Source: Acidisoma sp965199065 (GTDB lineage Bacteria; Pseudomonadota; Alphaproteobacteria; Acetobacterales; Acetobacteraceae). Taken from it: DNA of 64,000 bases. The first letter of the stretch is position 1, and the number at the start of each line of letters is the position of its first letter. The DNA is taken from positions 1,426,001 to 1,490,000 of the forward strand of contig NZ_CBDAQN010000003.1 in the NCBI RefSeq assembly GCF_965199065.1. The letters are read 5' to 3'. Below are positions 1 to 8,942 of this stretch, one piece after another. The notes beneath the pieces are model-generated. The model searched no databases. It had not been told where the DNA came from and worked only from the letters and a program-made list of their open reading frames with translations. Position numbers and translations under genes: made by a program.

Positions 1-495
1 GCGAGCGGCGGCACGCCCTTCACCGTCACCGCGGTGGAAAGCGCCCGCGCGCTCGGCGTGCTGACGATCGCCATCCTAAACAGCCCGGGCGCCCCATTGG
101 TGGCCGCCGCCGAACACGCGATCCTGATCGACACCGGCGCCGAGGCTATCGCCGGTTCCACCCGCATGAAGGCGGGAACGGCGCAGAAGGCTGCGCTGAC
201 CTTGCTCTCGACCCTCATCATGATCCGCCTGGGCCGGATCCATGCCGGCCGGATGATCGAGATGCGGCCGACCAACGCCAAGCTGCTGGCACGGGCGCGG
301 CGGATGGTGGCCGAGCTGACCGGATGCGATCCCGCGGCCGCGGCCGCCGCGCTCGACCATGCAGGCGGCAGCACGAAACTCGCCAGCCTCATGATCCTGA
401 GGGAGCTTGATCGCGCCGCCGCCGAAGCTCTTCTCTTCCGCAATGGCGGCATCCTCCGGCAGGCGCTGGGGGACACAGGCGGCCCTTCCCTGTAG
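1..495 (+). CDS. murQ: N-acetylmuramic acid 6-phosphate etherase, 3' part
   Basis: This is the C-terminal part of a MurQ etherase, which splits the lactyl ether of MurNAc-6-phosphate to give GlcNAc-6-phosphate and lactate during cell-wall recycling in the cytoplasm. The reading frame is open from base 1 to a TAG at 493-495, so the gene starts left of the window; about 164 codons are visible. The visible part begins in the SIS-domain loop (ASGGTPF, matching the family ASGRTPY) and contains the family block with GSTRMKAGTAQK around codon 57. The C-terminal helical region follows. fumC begins 30 bases after the stop on the same strand. Confidence 0.9.
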   Translation, partial: ASGGTPFTVTAVESARALGVLTIAILNSPGAPLVAAAEHAILIDTGAEAIAGSTRMKAGTAQKAALTLLSTLIMIRLGRIHAGRMIEMRPTNAKLLARARRMVAELTGCDPAAAAAALDHAGGSTKLASLMILRELDRAAAEALLFRNGGILRQALGDTGGPSL

Positions 496-525
496 AAACG
501 AGCCCTCGATCCAAAGGAACGGACG

Positions 526-1947
526 ATGACAGAGACGATGCCGGCGACCGGATTCCGGATAGAACACGACGCGCTGGGGGACGTGCCGGTCCCCAGCGAC
601 CGGTTGTGGGGCGCCCAGACGGAACGCTCCATCCATAACTTCCCCATCGGCAGCGGCCGCTTCATCTGGACCCGTCCCGTGATCCGGGCGCTCGGCATCC
701 TGAAGAAGGCCGCTGCTCAGGCGAATGGCGAGCTGGGCGAGTTGCCGCCCGAGAAGGTGGCGCTCATCGTCCAGGCGGCGGAGGAGGTCATCGAGGGCAA
801 ATGGGACCACGAGTTCCCGCTCGTCGTCTTCCAGACCGGCTCCGGGACCCAAAGCAATATGAACGCCAACGAGGTCATCGCCAACCGGGCAATCCAGATC
901 GCCGGCGGCGTGCTCGGCTCGAAGAAGCCGATCAACCCCAACGACGATGTGAATCGCGGCCAGTCCTCCAACGACACCTTCCCGACGGCGATGTACATCG
1001 CCGCGGTCGAGGAGTTGTCGAACACGCTGCTCCCGTCGATCGAGGTGCTGCGCGCGACGCTCGACGCCAAGGCGAAGGCCTTCGCCGACGTCATCATGAT
1101 CGGGCGCACCCATCTGCAGGATGCAACGCCGGTGTCGCTCGGGCAGGCGATCTCGGGCTGGGTCGCGCAACTCGCCGAATGCGCCCGCGCCATCGAGGCC
1201 GCGATCCCATGGCTGCTCGAGCTCGCGATCGGGGGCACCGCGGTGGGCACCGGGCTCAACGCCCATCCCAGGTTCGGCGACACTGCGGCGCGCTATATCG
1301 CCGTGGCGACCGGCCACGCGTTTGTTTCAGCACCGAACAAGTTTGCAGCTTTGTCGGCTCATGACGCGCTGGCGCATGCGAGCGCCACGCTTCGCACGCT
1401 GGCGGGTGCGCTGCTCAAAATCGCGAACGACGTGCGCTGGCATGCGAGCGGCCCGCGCGCGGGCTTGGGGGAAATCCACATCCCCGAAAACGAGCCCGGC
1501 TCCTCCATCATGCCGGGCAAGATCAACCCGACCCAGTGCGAGTCCATGACGATGGTCGCAGTGCAGGTGTATGGCAACGACGCCGCGGTCGGCTTCGCGG
1601 CCAGCCAGGGCAACTTCCAGCTCAACGTGTACAAGCCCGTGATGCTGCACAACGTGCTGGAGTCGATCACGTTGATGAGCCAGTCGATCCGGGCCTTCGA
1701 CACCCATTGCGCGCAAGGGATCGAGCCCAACTATCCGCGCCTGAAGCACAATCTGGAAAGTTCGCTGATGCTGGTGACGGCGTTGAACCGGCACATCGGC
1801 TACGAGAAGTCAGCCCAGATCGCGCTGAAGGCGCATCGTGAGGACAGCAGCCTCAAGCAGGCGGCGCTTGCGCTGGGTTTCGTGACGGAAGAGCAGTTCG
1901 ACGCCTGGGTGCGGCCGGAGGATATGCTGGCGCCGAGCGCCGGCTAG
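526..1947 (+). CDS. fumC: Class II fumarate hydratase
   Basis: This gene encodes a fumarase of the iron-independent class II type, which interconverts fumarate and malate in the TCA cycle. The 473-residue length is normal for the family. The lyase-superfamily signature GSSIMPGKINP lies near residue 325 and supplies the catalytic serine loop; GRTHLQDATP near residue 195 carries the conserved histidine. The ATG start follows an AAAGGA-type ribosome site. The gene lies alone between the murQ remnant and a gene-poor gap, with a small hairpin just after its stop. Class II aspartase is a relative, but the N-terminal VPSDRLWGAQTERS and overall pattern favour fumarase. Confidence 0.96.
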   Translation: MTETMPATGFRIEHDALGDVPVPSDRLWGAQTERSIHNFPIGSGRFIWTRPVIRALGILKKAAAQANGELGELPPEKVALIVQAAEEVIEGKWDHEFPLVVFQTGSGTQSNMNANEVIANRAIQIAGGVLGSKKPINPNDDVNRGQSSNDTFPTAMYIAAVEELSNTLLPSIEVLRATLDAKAKAFADVIMIGRTHLQDATPVSLGQAISGWVAQLAECARAIEAAIPWLLELAIGGTAVGTGLNAHPRFGDTAARYIAVATGHAFVSAPNKFAALSAHDALAHASATLRTLAGALLKIANDVRWHASGPRAGLGEIHIPENEPGSSIMPGKINPTQCESMTMVAVQVYGNDAAVGFAASQGNFQLNVYKPVMLHNVLESITLMSQSIRAFDTHCAQGIEPNYPRLKHNLESSLMLVTALNRHIGYEKSAQIALKAHREDSSLKQAALALGFVTEEQFDAWVRPEDMLAPSAG

Positions 1948-1948
1948 C

Positions 1949-1969
1949 CTGAGCGGGTCCGGGGCTCAG
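1949..1969 (+). terminator. Possible weak terminator after fumC
   Basis: A perfect 6-bp inverted repeat (CTGAGC and GCTCAG, 9-base loop) begins one base after the fumC stop codon. There is no following T-run, so it is not a classical Rho-independent terminator; it may only protect the transcript end. Its right arm also contains the stop codon of the possible minus-strand remnant described at 1967-2218. Confidence 0.3.
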
Positions 1970-2218
1970 TTCACCAGGTTGTTGTAGTTAACCCAGCCCC
2001 GGATGGCGCCGTCCGGAGTGCTCATCTGCATCTGAAATGTCGGCTCCCGCATTCCATCCGTGACGCGAGTAGTTCTCGAGGGAGTCTTTCGACGGACAGA
2101 TGGGGATGTCGCCTCGGACAAAGACGGGACGCGACAAGGCCAGCGAGTGGAGCGCCGACGTGACCAAATTTCCCGTAACGAAATAATCCCAGATGCTACT
2201 CTCGCTCATTCCCTCCAC
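1967..2218 (-). pseudogene. Possible frameshifted remnant of a small gene
   Basis: On the minus strand a frame starting at GTG 2218 (or ATG 2209) reads protein-like sequence ending in PICPSKDSLENYSR, then degenerates into low-quality sequence. A second frame, shifted by one near 2060, continues with VTDGMREPTFQMQM and ends in RGWVNYNNLVN at a TGA at 1967-1969. That ending looks like a genuine C-terminus and resembles the last strand of a bacterial SH3-type domain. The simplest reading is one short gene (about 80 codons) broken by a single-base shift. I do not recognise the family with confidence; the two frames may also be chance. Confidence 0.3.
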
Positions 2219-2539
2219 TCACCATGCGGCCATCTACGCTCGTGTATCTATCAAAGTTGATAAGGGTAACGTCAAAATTATCTTGGTGCAAAACTATAAC
2301 TTTGTTCTCGAGGTTCTGGCTCAGGAAGGAAAACTGGATCGGGCGGCTAGTTCCTTGTGCTGCGCTCGCATCACGATCATGGGATGGGATGCCCTTCAGG
2401 CGCCTTAACGAGATCCGACTTGCAGCGGTGTAGGCCGTCAGGACCGGGTCACCGGACGAAGTGGCAAGGTCACCGCTCACAATCGTGACGCTTCCACTTG
2501 ATGTCTTTGGCTTAATGCCATCTAGAAGTAGAGCAACCT

Positions 2540-5500
2540 TTGGACGGACATGTGACCGATAATCGGATCAGACCCGTACCGATCGTCGGCATCGGCGCTT
2601 CGGCAGGAGGCATCGAAGCATTCCGTAAGTTCTTCGAGATGATGCCGGCGCATAGCGGGTTGGCATTCGTCGTTGTCCTGCACCTGCCCGCCAACCGCAA
2701 AAGCCTGCTGCCGGAGATCCTCAGCCGGTGGACGAGTATGCCGATCGTCGAAGCCGCCGACGGATGCGCACTGGAAGCCGATACCGTCTACGTGCCTCAG
2801 GCAGGGTCGATCGTGACCTTTCGCGACGGCAAACTTCACCTGCATCAACCGGCCAAGGACGAACCGCCCGAACCCATCCCCATCAGCGTCTTTTTCGACA
2901 GCCTCGCGCAGGCGCTGCACGAGGACGCGATCGGCGTCATTCTCTCGGGCACCGGAAGCGACGGCGCCCTCGGGCTCAAGGCGATCAAGACCTGCGGCGG
3001 CCTGACCCTCGCGCAAGGCACCGACGGCAGTTCGCCTCTGCATGGCGGCATGCCCGATAGCGCCATCGCCACCGGGGCGGTGGACATCGTCGCCTCCGCC
3101 GAGGACATGCCCCGGCATATCATCGCGGCACAGAAGGTAAGGCGGCAGGAAGCGGAGCTGGCCGGATCGTCGGGACTGATCAATGATGCCGAACGGCTCG
3201 CCATCTGCGCCATCCTGACCCGGGATCTCGGCCACGACTTCGCCGGCTACAAGGACAAGACCTTCATGCGCCGGGTGCAGCGTCGCAAGCAGGTCGTCGG
3301 GCTGGGGGAAACCGACGCCTACATCCAGCGCCTGGAACGCGACCGCTCAGAAGTGCTGATGCTGTTCCGCGACCTGCTCATCGGCGTCACCAGCTTTTTC
3401 CGGGATGCCGAGACATTCGAAACCTTGCGCCAGATCGTCGTGCCCCGGCTGTTCCAGGGCAAAAGCGCGGATAGCAATGTCCGTGTGTGGGTGCCAGGCT
3501 GCGCGACCGGCGAGGAAGCGTACTCCATCGCGATCCTGCTCGCGGAGTATGCCGGACAGTTGCCCGCTCCAGCGCCGCGCATCCAGGTGTTCGCGACCGA
3601 TATCGACGAAGCCGCCATCACCACCGCGCGGGCCGGCCGCTATCCCTCGGCCCTGATGAGCGCGATCTCGCCCGCTCACCTGGAGCGGTTCTTCGTGATG
3701 AGCGGCGACGGCGCCTACACCGTGAAAAAGCAGGTGCGGGAACTCTGCACCTTCTCCGCCCACAGCCTGACGCGCGACCCGCCGTTCTCGCGCATCGACC
3801 TCATCTCCTGCCGCAACCTGCTCATCTACCTCGACAGCGATCTGCAGTCGGCCATCATTCCCGCGTTTCACTACGCCCTTGTGCCCGACGGGATCCTGCT
3901 GCTCGGGAGTGCCGAGACCGTCTCCCGGCACGAGACCCTGTTCGAGGCTCTGGACAGACCGCACCGGATCTTTCGGCGCCGCAACACGCCGAGCCCACCG
4001 CTCCAGATGCATAGCCGCACCCTTCCACGCGAACTGCAAATCTCCTCGGATGCGCCGGCGGGTTCGTCGCCGGTCCGCCGTGGCAACCTGAGATCGGCGA
4101 ACCGCGCCAATGCGCGGGTGCTCGAGCGCTTCGGGCCAGCCTTCGTCGTGGTCGGCGCCGACGGCCTCATCGCCCAGTATTCGAGCCGCATCGGACGCTT
4201 CCTCGAGCCACCGCCGGGCGTGCCCAGCCAGAACGCCTTCGACATGGCGCGGGGCGGCCTCAGGCTGCATCTCCGCGGCGCACTGAAGCAGGCGGTGGAG
4301 AGCGGGCGCAGCGTCGAGCTGCCGCACGTACCCGTGTCAATCCCGGGCGAAGGCCACCGGCACATCACGCTCGCGGTGGATCCCCTGTTCGAGCAAGGCG
4401 CCAGCACGCTCTACCTCGTCGTCTTCCTGGAGGCCGCCCAGCCATCCGATCGCACGGACGCCGATGGACGCGCCGAGCCACCTGGCACCATCGACCAGCG
4501 GCTTGAGTCGGAACTCCGCGACGTGCGGGAGCAGCTGCAGGCGATCACCGAGGAGCACGAGACCGCGCTCGAAGAATTGCGCAGCTCCAACGAAGAGCTG
4601 CATTCGGTCAATGAAGAGCTGCAGTCGACCAATGAGGAACTGGAAACCTCGAAGGAAGAAATCCAGTCGATCAATGAAGAGCTGCAGACGGTCAATACCC
4701 AGCTCTCGGTCAAGCTCGACGAGCTTGACCGGAAGAACATGGATCTCAAGAACCTGTTCGAGAGCACCGAGGTCGCGACGATTTTCCTGGACCGCTTCCT
4801 CATCGTGCGTGGCTTCACCCCGGCGGTCGCCAATATCTACAACCTGATCCCGAGCGACCAGGGCCGCCCGCTGACCGACATCGTCAGCCGGCTGCGCTAT
4901 ACGGGCGTGCGGGAGGATGTGCAGAGCGTGCTCAACACGCTGGAACCGCTGGAACGCCGCGTGACGCGCGATGACGGCTCCATGCACTATCTGATGCGTG
5001 CGCAACCCTACCGCACACCGGACAGCACGGTGGATGGCGCGGTGATGACGTTTGTGGACGTCACAAGCATCGTCAAGGCGGAAGAGCATCAGCGTCTGCT
5101 CGTCGATGAACTCAACCACCGCGTCAAGAACATGCTGACCGTGGTGATCTCGCTGGCGACACAGACCTTGCGGCGGTCGCCGACACTGGAGGCGTTCTCG
5201 GAAACCTTTCTCGGCCGCATCCACGCCCTCACGGCTGCCTATTCCCTGCTCAGCAGCGAGTCCTGGCAGACGGTGGCGCTACGCGACATCCTCATGGAGG
5301 AGTTTCGCCCCTTCCTGGTGGGCGACGGTAGCAACATCGTCGCCACCGGCCCGCGTGTGCTTCTGGAGCCGCGCGCGGCTCTCGCTCTGGGCATGGCGGT
5401 TCACGAACTCACGACAAATGCCATCAAATACGGCGCCCTGTCCGTGCCGGAAGGCAAGGTTCGCGTGGACTGGTCGGTCGAAACGGACCCCAAGGGCGAG

Positions 5501-5710
5501 ACCCTTGTGCTCGACTGGGTCGAGACCGGTGGCCCCACGGTCGGGCGCCCGAACGGGAATGGCTTCGGCATGCTGCTCATCGAGCGTGGGCTGAAACAAG
5601 ATATGTCGGCGGAAATCAAGGTGGAATTCCCGCCGACAGGCGTCTGTGCCCGCTTACGAGCCCCGCTCTACCCGCAGGGGATAATGGCCCCGGAGACTGC
5701 TTCCGCATGA
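2540..5710 (+). CDS. Fused CheB-CheR-PAS-HWE sensor histidine kinase
   Basis: This is a 1056-residue cytoplasmic hybrid signalling protein with no obvious membrane segment. Domains in order: CheB-type methylesterase (about 13-190, GASAGG with the nucleophilic serine at 21); CheR-type methyltransferase (about 210-480, with CATGEEAYSI forming the SAM site near 322); a weak PAS-like region; a long coiled coil of NEEL heptads (about 640-725); a PAS domain; and an HWE kinase core. His860 in ELNHRVKN is the expected phosphoacceptor, HELTTNAIKYG is the ATP-binding N box, and W993-x-E995 is the diagnostic HWE motif. Its stop overlaps the start of a response regulator. The start is TTG 2540 or GTG 2552; both lack a strong ribosome site. 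The signal sensed is unknown. Confidence 0.9.
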   Translation: MDGHVTDNRIRPVPIVGIGASAGGIEAFRKFFEMMPAHSGLAFVVVLHLPANRKSLLPEILSRWTSMPIVEAADGCALEADTVYVPQAGSIVTFRDGKLHLHQPAKDEPPEPIPISVFFDSLAQALHEDAIGVILSGTGSDGALGLKAIKTCGGLTLAQGTDGSSPLHGGMPDSAIATGAVDIVASAEDMPRHIIAAQKVRRQEAELAGSSGLINDAERLAICAILTRDLGHDFAGYKDKTFMRRVQRRKQVVGLGETDAYIQRLERDRSEVLMLFRDLLIGVTSFFRDAETFETLRQIVVPRLFQGKSADSNVRVWVPGCATGEEAYSIAILLAEYAGQLPAPAPRIQVFATDIDEAAITTARAGRYPSALMSAISPAHLERFFVMSGDGAYTVKKQVRELCTFSAHSLTRDPPFSRIDLISCRNLLIYLDSDLQSAIIPAFHYALVPDGILLLGSAETVSRHETLFEALDRPHRIFRRRNTPSPPLQMHSRTLPRELQISSDAPAGSSPVRRGNLRSANRANARVLERFGPAFVVVGADGLIAQYSSRIGRFLEPPPGVPSQNAFDMARGGLRLHLRGALKQAVESGRSVELPHVPVSIPGEGHRHITLAVDPLFEQGASTLYLVVFLEAAQPSDRTDADGRAEPPGTIDQRLESELRDVREQLQAITEEHETALEELRSSNEELHSVNEELQSTNEELETSKEEIQSINEELQTVNTQLSVKLDELDRKNMDLKNLFESTEVATIFLDRFLIVRGFTPAVANIYNLIPSDQGRPLTDIVSRLRYTGVREDVQSVLNTLEPLERRVTRDDGSMHYLMRAQPYRTPDSTVDGAVMTFVDVTSIVKAEEHQRLLVDELNHRVKNMLTVVISLATQTLRRSPTLEAFSETFLGRIHALTAAYSLLSSESWQTVALRDILMEEFRPFLVGDGSNIVATGPRVLLEPRAALALGMAVHELTTNAIKYGALSVPEGKVRVDWSVETDPKGETLVLDWVETGGPTVGRPNGNGFGMLLIERGLKQDMSAEIKVEFPPTGVCARLRAPLYPQGIMAPETASA
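4586..4697 (+). repeat. 21-base coding repeats for an NEEL coiled coil
   Basis: About five imperfect 21-base units inside the kinase gene encode successive heptads of the form xxNEELx (residues about 683-719). They form the signalling coiled coil between the CheR region and the PAS/kinase module. Similar heptads are typical of CheB-CheR-PAS fusion kinases, so this is a protein-level repeat, not a mobile or CRISPR repeat. Confidence 0.75.
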
Positions 5711-6114
5711 GCACCGAGGGACCCATGCTGACTGGGCTTCGCGTTCTGGTCGTGGAAGACGAGATGCTGGTCTCGCTGCTGATCGAGGAGATGCTGATCG
5801 ACCACGCTTGCGCCATCATCGGGCCGTTCGCGTCCGTGCCCGCCGCGGTGGAGGCCGCGATGACCGAGGAGATCGACGTGGCCCTTCTCGACGTGAACAT
5901 CGGCGGGCTCAAGGTCTATCCCGTGGCCAACGCGCTGATGGCTCGCCGCATTCCGTTTCTCTTCCTCTCGGGCTACGGTGAGAGCGCCGTTCCCAAGGAC
6001 CGGCCGGAATGGCGGGTTTGCTCGAAGCCGTTTCGCGAAGGCGATCTGATCGAGATGATGTCCCAGCAACTGGCCGACGCCCCAGCCCAGGCAGGCGGTG
6101 GCGCTGACGTCTGA
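5707..6114 (+). CDS. Single-domain response regulator
   Basis: This is a stand-alone receiver domain of 135 residues with no output domain. VVEDE near residue 16 gives the acidic pocket, Asp62 in LLDVNIGG is the phosphoacceptor, LSGYG supplies the switch residue, and SKPF supplies the conserved lysine. The ATG overlaps the kinase stop (ATGA), so the two are translationally coupled and almost certainly cognate. HWE kinases are often paired with such single-domain regulators, which pass phosphate on or bind partner proteins. The next gene overlaps its 3' end by 17 bases. Confidence 0.92.
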   Translation: MSTEGPMLTGLRVLVVEDEMLVSLLIEEMLIDHACAIIGPFASVPAAVEAAMTEEIDVALLDVNIGGLKVYPVANALMARRIPFLFLSGYGESAVPKDRPEWRVCSKPFREGDLIEMMSQQLADAPAQAGGGADV

Positions 6115-7378
6115 GCGGGACCTGCTGCACGCTATGTTCGCGGCGGCGGTCGAAGCGGCGGCCCCGGCCTCCTGCGTGCCGCCCTATCTGCCGGAGCCGC
6201 CGCGCCACGGCCGCACCGTGGTCGTGGGCGCGGGCAAGGCTGCGGCAACCATGGCCGCTTCGGTCGAGGCGCATTGGCCGCAATCGGCGCCGCTCTCGGG
6301 GCTCGTCATTACCCGTTACGGCCACGGCGTCGGCGTCTTGCCACGCATCGAGGTGGTCGAGGCCAGCCATCCGGTGCCCGACGCCGCCGGCGCAGAGGCC
6401 GCATCACGCATCCTCGGCATGGTGCGGGGACTGACCCCTGAGGACCTCGTGCTCTGCCTTATCTCGGGCGGCGGATCGTCCCTTCTGGCGCTGCCCGCGC
6501 CCGGCCTCACGCTCGCCGACAAGCAAGCGGTGAACCGCGCCCTGCTGCGCTCGGGAGCCGGCATTCACGAGATGAATTGCGTGCGGAAGCATCTCTCGGC
6601 CATCAAGGGCGGCAGGCTGGCAGCAGCGGCGGCGCCGGCCCGCGTCGTTACCCTCGTGATCTCCGATGTGCCGGGGGACGATCCATCGGTGATTGCGTCC
6701 GGCCCGACCGTGCCCGATGCGACGACGCTCGCCGACGCCCGCGCCGTGCTGGCGCGCTACGGCATCACGCCGCCCGCCGCCGTCGAGGCGCATCTGTGGG
6801 ACCCGGGGGCGGAAACGCCGAAGCCGCAAGCTCCGAGCTTCCACCGCAGTGAGACGCACGTCATCGCGAGCCCGCAGGCGTCGCTGGAGGCAGCGGCCGC
6901 CGTGGCCCGGGCTGCGGGCATCCTGCCGGTCATTCTCGGCGACGCCATCGAGGGTGAAGCGGCGGAGGTCGCGCGTGTCATGGCGGGCATCGCGAAGCAC
7001 TGCGCGCTGCATGGTCAACCGGCGGCGCCGCCTTGCGTGCTCATTTCCGGCGGCGAGACAACGGTCACCGTGCGCGGGCAAGGGCGCGGCGGACGCAACG
7101 CGGAGTTCTTGCTTGCCCTCGCCGTCGCCCTCGACGGCCATACGGGCATCTGGGCGGTCGCCTGCGACACGGACGGCATCGACGGCACGGAGGACAACGC
7201 CGGAGCGTCGCTTTCGCCCGATACCCTCGCGCGCGCCCGCGCCTTGGGCATTGATGTGCGGGACCGGCTGGCCGATAACGACGGCTACGGCGTGTTCACG
7301 GCCTTGGGCGACCTTGTCGTCACCGGCCCGACCTTGACCAACGTCAACGATTTCCGCGCGATCCTGATCAGAGGGTGA
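6098..7378 (+). CDS. gckA: Glycerate 2-kinase (DUF4147/MOFRL family)
   Basis: This enzyme phosphorylates D-glycerate to 2-phosphoglycerate, feeding glyoxylate- or tartronate-derived carbon into glycolysis. The 426 residues show the DUF4147 domain (VVGAGKAAATMA, ISGGGSSLL) followed by a MOFRL domain with GRGGRNAEFLLALA near residue 330. The GTG at 6098 is chosen because the sequence from SERDLLHAMF aligns with normal family N-termini; it overlaps the response regulator by 17 bases, indicating cotranscription. The next gene, an SDR, starts at or just after its stop. The names ttuD and gckA are both used for this family. Confidence 0.9.
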   Translation: MALTSERDLLHAMFAAAVEAAAPASCVPPYLPEPPRHGRTVVVGAGKAAATMAASVEAHWPQSAPLSGLVITRYGHGVGVLPRIEVVEASHPVPDAAGAEAASRILGMVRGLTPEDLVLCLISGGGSSLLALPAPGLTLADKQAVNRALLRSGAGIHEMNCVRKHLSAIKGGRLAAAAAPARVVTLVISDVPGDDPSVIASGPTVPDATTLADARAVLARYGITPPAAVEAHLWDPGAETPKPQAPSFHRSETHVIASPQASLEAAAAVARAAGILPVILGDAIEGEAAEVARVMAGIAKHCALHGQPAAPPCVLISGGETTVTVRGQGRGGRNAEFLLALAVALDGHTGIWAVACDTDGIDGTEDNAGASLSPDTLARARALGIDVRDRLADNDGYGVFTALGDLVVTGPTLTNVNDFRAILIRG

Positions 7379-7380
7379 CG

Positions 7381-8136
7381 ATGACCGAGCACACCATCCC
7401 AAATCGTTTTGCGGGGCAGGTGGCCGTCATCACCGGCGGCGCCGCGGGCATCGGGCTCGAGATCGCCGCGCGCATCACTCGCGAGGGCGGACAGGTGAGC
7501 CTGTGGGACCGCGACGCTGCCCGCCTGGACGCGGCACAGGCGACATCCGGCGCCGCTCACGCGCACATGCTCGACATCGGCGATGCGGAGGCGGTCGCGC
7601 AGGCGGCTTCGGCGACCGCAGCCGCGCTCGGCAAGATCGACGTGCTTGTCTGCAGCGCCGGCATCACCGGGCCGAACACGACCGTCGCCGAATACCCGGT
7701 GGCGGAGTGGCGCCGGGTGATCGACGTGAACCTCAACGGCATCTTTTACTGCAACAAATACGTCGTGCCGTTCATGGACCGGAACGGTTACGGCCGCATC
7801 GTGAACATCGCGTCCGTTGCCGGCAAGGAGGGCAACCCGAACGCCTCAGCCTACAGTGCGTCCAAGGCCGGCGTCATCGGGCTCACGAAGTCGCTCGGCA
7901 AGGAACTGGCGAAGACAGAGATCCGGGTTAACTGCGTCACGCCGGCGGCGGTCCGCACCGCCATCTTCGACCAGATGACGCAACAGCACATCGACTTCAT
8001 GCTGTCGAAGATTCCAATCGGCCGTTTTGGCGAGATCGATGAGGTGGCATCGCTCGTCTGCTGGCTGGCGAGCACCGAAGCCTCGTTCACCACCGGTGCC
8101 GTCTTCGACGTTTCGGGCGGCCGCGCCACCTACTGA
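7381..8136 (+). CDS. Short-chain dehydrogenase/reductase
   Basis: This is a classical SDR oxidoreductase of about 251 residues. TGGAAGIG near residue 15 is the NAD(P)-binding loop, CSAGI is the NNAG-equivalent, and YSASKAG carries the catalytic Tyr and Lys. The C-terminus (TGAVFDVSGGRATY) is typical of 3-ketoacyl-ACP reductase-like or sugar-alcohol SDRs. ATG 7381 is preferred over GTG 7375, which overlaps the glycerate kinase stop. Close coupling to glycerate kinase suggests a hydroxyacid or sugar-acid substrate, but this is inference. Confidence 0.88.
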   Translation: MTEHTIPNRFAGQVAVITGGAAGIGLEIAARITREGGQVSLWDRDAARLDAAQATSGAAHAHMLDIGDAEAVAQAASATAAALGKIDVLVCSAGITGPNTTVAEYPVAEWRRVIDVNLNGIFYCNKYVVPFMDRNGYGRIVNIASVAGKEGNPNASAYSASKAGVIGLTKSLGKELAKTEIRVNCVTPAAVRTAIFDQMTQQHIDFMLSKIPIGRFGEIDEVASLVCWLASTEASFTTGAVFDVSGGRATY

Positions 8137-8143
8137 GCAGGCG

Positions 8144-8179
8144 CCGGCGGCTCGGGAAGCAGCGTTCAACCGCCGCCGG
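8144..8179. terminator. Inverted repeat between convergent genes
   Basis: A perfect 8-bp inverted repeat (CCGGCGGC at 8144-8151 and GCCGCCGG at 8172-8179) lies at the junction of the SDR and the convergent GATase-like gene. The right arm is within the end of the latter. No T-run follows on either side, so a bidirectional terminator is only a possibility in DNA this GC-rich. Confidence 0.25.
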
Positions 8180-8942
8180 TCAGCCAGGTCAGTGCGTTGA
8201 TCCAGAGCTTTCCGAAGCCCTCCCACTGCGAGAAGCTGTCCGGGACCCAGTGAGGACCGATGTCGGAGGTCCAGACGAGGGTTCGGCCACGGCCGTAATG
8301 CCCGCTGACGAGCAACGGATGGCCGCCCTCCGCCGCCGGCAACTGGGCGAGCACCTCGATATCGGCGCGGCTCCGCACCATGACCTCGTTCGCGCCAAGC
8401 AGGAGCGGCCAATCCCGCCCGAGGCCACGCAAAATCGGATTGTCGGGCTCGCCCACGATCTCCGGCACAAACCCTTCCGGCACCTCGATCCGGTCGTCAT
8501 AGGGATGGCAGGTTACCGGCAGCGCATCCTCCACCGGGGTTCCGCGCCAGCGCGCGCGACCGTCGATGCCCTGGAAGCTGAGGTAGCCGCCGATCATCAT
8601 CAGCCCGCCCCCGGCGCGGGTCCAGTCGCGAATGACCTTGAGGCGGTTCGGCATAGGCTTCCCCTGCATCCAGACCGCCGGCGGCAGCAGGAAGGTGTTG
8701 GAGCCGATGTCCGACAGGATGATGGCCTCGTAATCGGCGAGCCCGGCGGCGGTGAACGGGAAGTTCGTCGCCGCCTCATGCGAGGGCATGTAGACCAGTT
8801 CGAACGGCGTGTCCTTGAGGACTTTGACCAGAGGCTCCGCGCCCAGATGGAAGCTGACGCTGCCGAACTGGTCGAAGCCCTTGTAGTGGGTGGCGGACGT
8901 GACCCAGCTCTCGCCCGCCAAAAGCACTTTCCGCCTTGCCAT
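8166..8942 (-). CDS. Glutamine amidotransferase-like (GATase1-like/ThuA-like) protein
   Basis: This is a cytoplasmic protein of 258 residues that matches the putative glutamine amidotransferase family (GATase1_like). Recognisable blocks are VLLAGESW at the N-terminus, ILSDIGSNTFLLPP, GGLMMIGGYLSFQG and the C-terminal SDIGPHW with a final WINALTWL. The fold is flavodoxin-like and related to ThuA; I see no clear Cys-His-Glu triad, so amidotransferase activity is doubtful. ATG 8942 is preferred over an upstream TTG at 8951. It is divergent from the DUF1349 gene across about 240 bases. Its true reaction is unknown. Confidence 0.75.
   Translation of the reverse strand: MARRKVLLAGESWVTSATHYKGFDQFGSVSFHLGAEPLVKVLKDTPFELVYMPSHEAATNFPFTAAGLADYEAIILSDIGSNTFLLPPAVWMQGKPMPNRLKVIRDWTRAGGGLMMIGGYLSFQGIDGRARWRGTPVEDALPVTCHPYDDRIEVPEGFVPEIVGEPDNPILRGLGRDWPLLLGANEVMVRSRADIEVLAQLPAAEGGHPLLVSGHYGRGRTLVWTSDIGPHWVPDSFSQWEGFGKLWINALTWLTGGG

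Larger units (their letters stand above)
1948..2539. other. Gene-poor, less GC-rich intergenic stretch
   Basis: About 590 bases between fumC and the sensor kinase gene carry no recognisable intact gene. Bases 2180-2340 are clearly richer in A and T than the flanks. Several short overlapping frames occur on both strands; the only one that looks protein-like is the shifted pair at 1967-2218. A minus-strand frame at 2196-2480 has no family resemblance I can name. The stretch may be the scar of a lost or decaying gene and must also hold the kinase promoter. Confidence 0.5.

Noticed and set aside
2196..2480. 94-codon minus-strand frame in the gap after fumC
   Set aside because: No family resemblance, no ribosome site and poor sequence quality; kept only as part of the gene-poor region.
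4586..4697. Short tandem DNA repeats that could suggest a repeat array
   Set aside because: They encode in-frame coiled-coil heptads within the kinase, so they are protein repeats, not CRISPR or mobile DNA.
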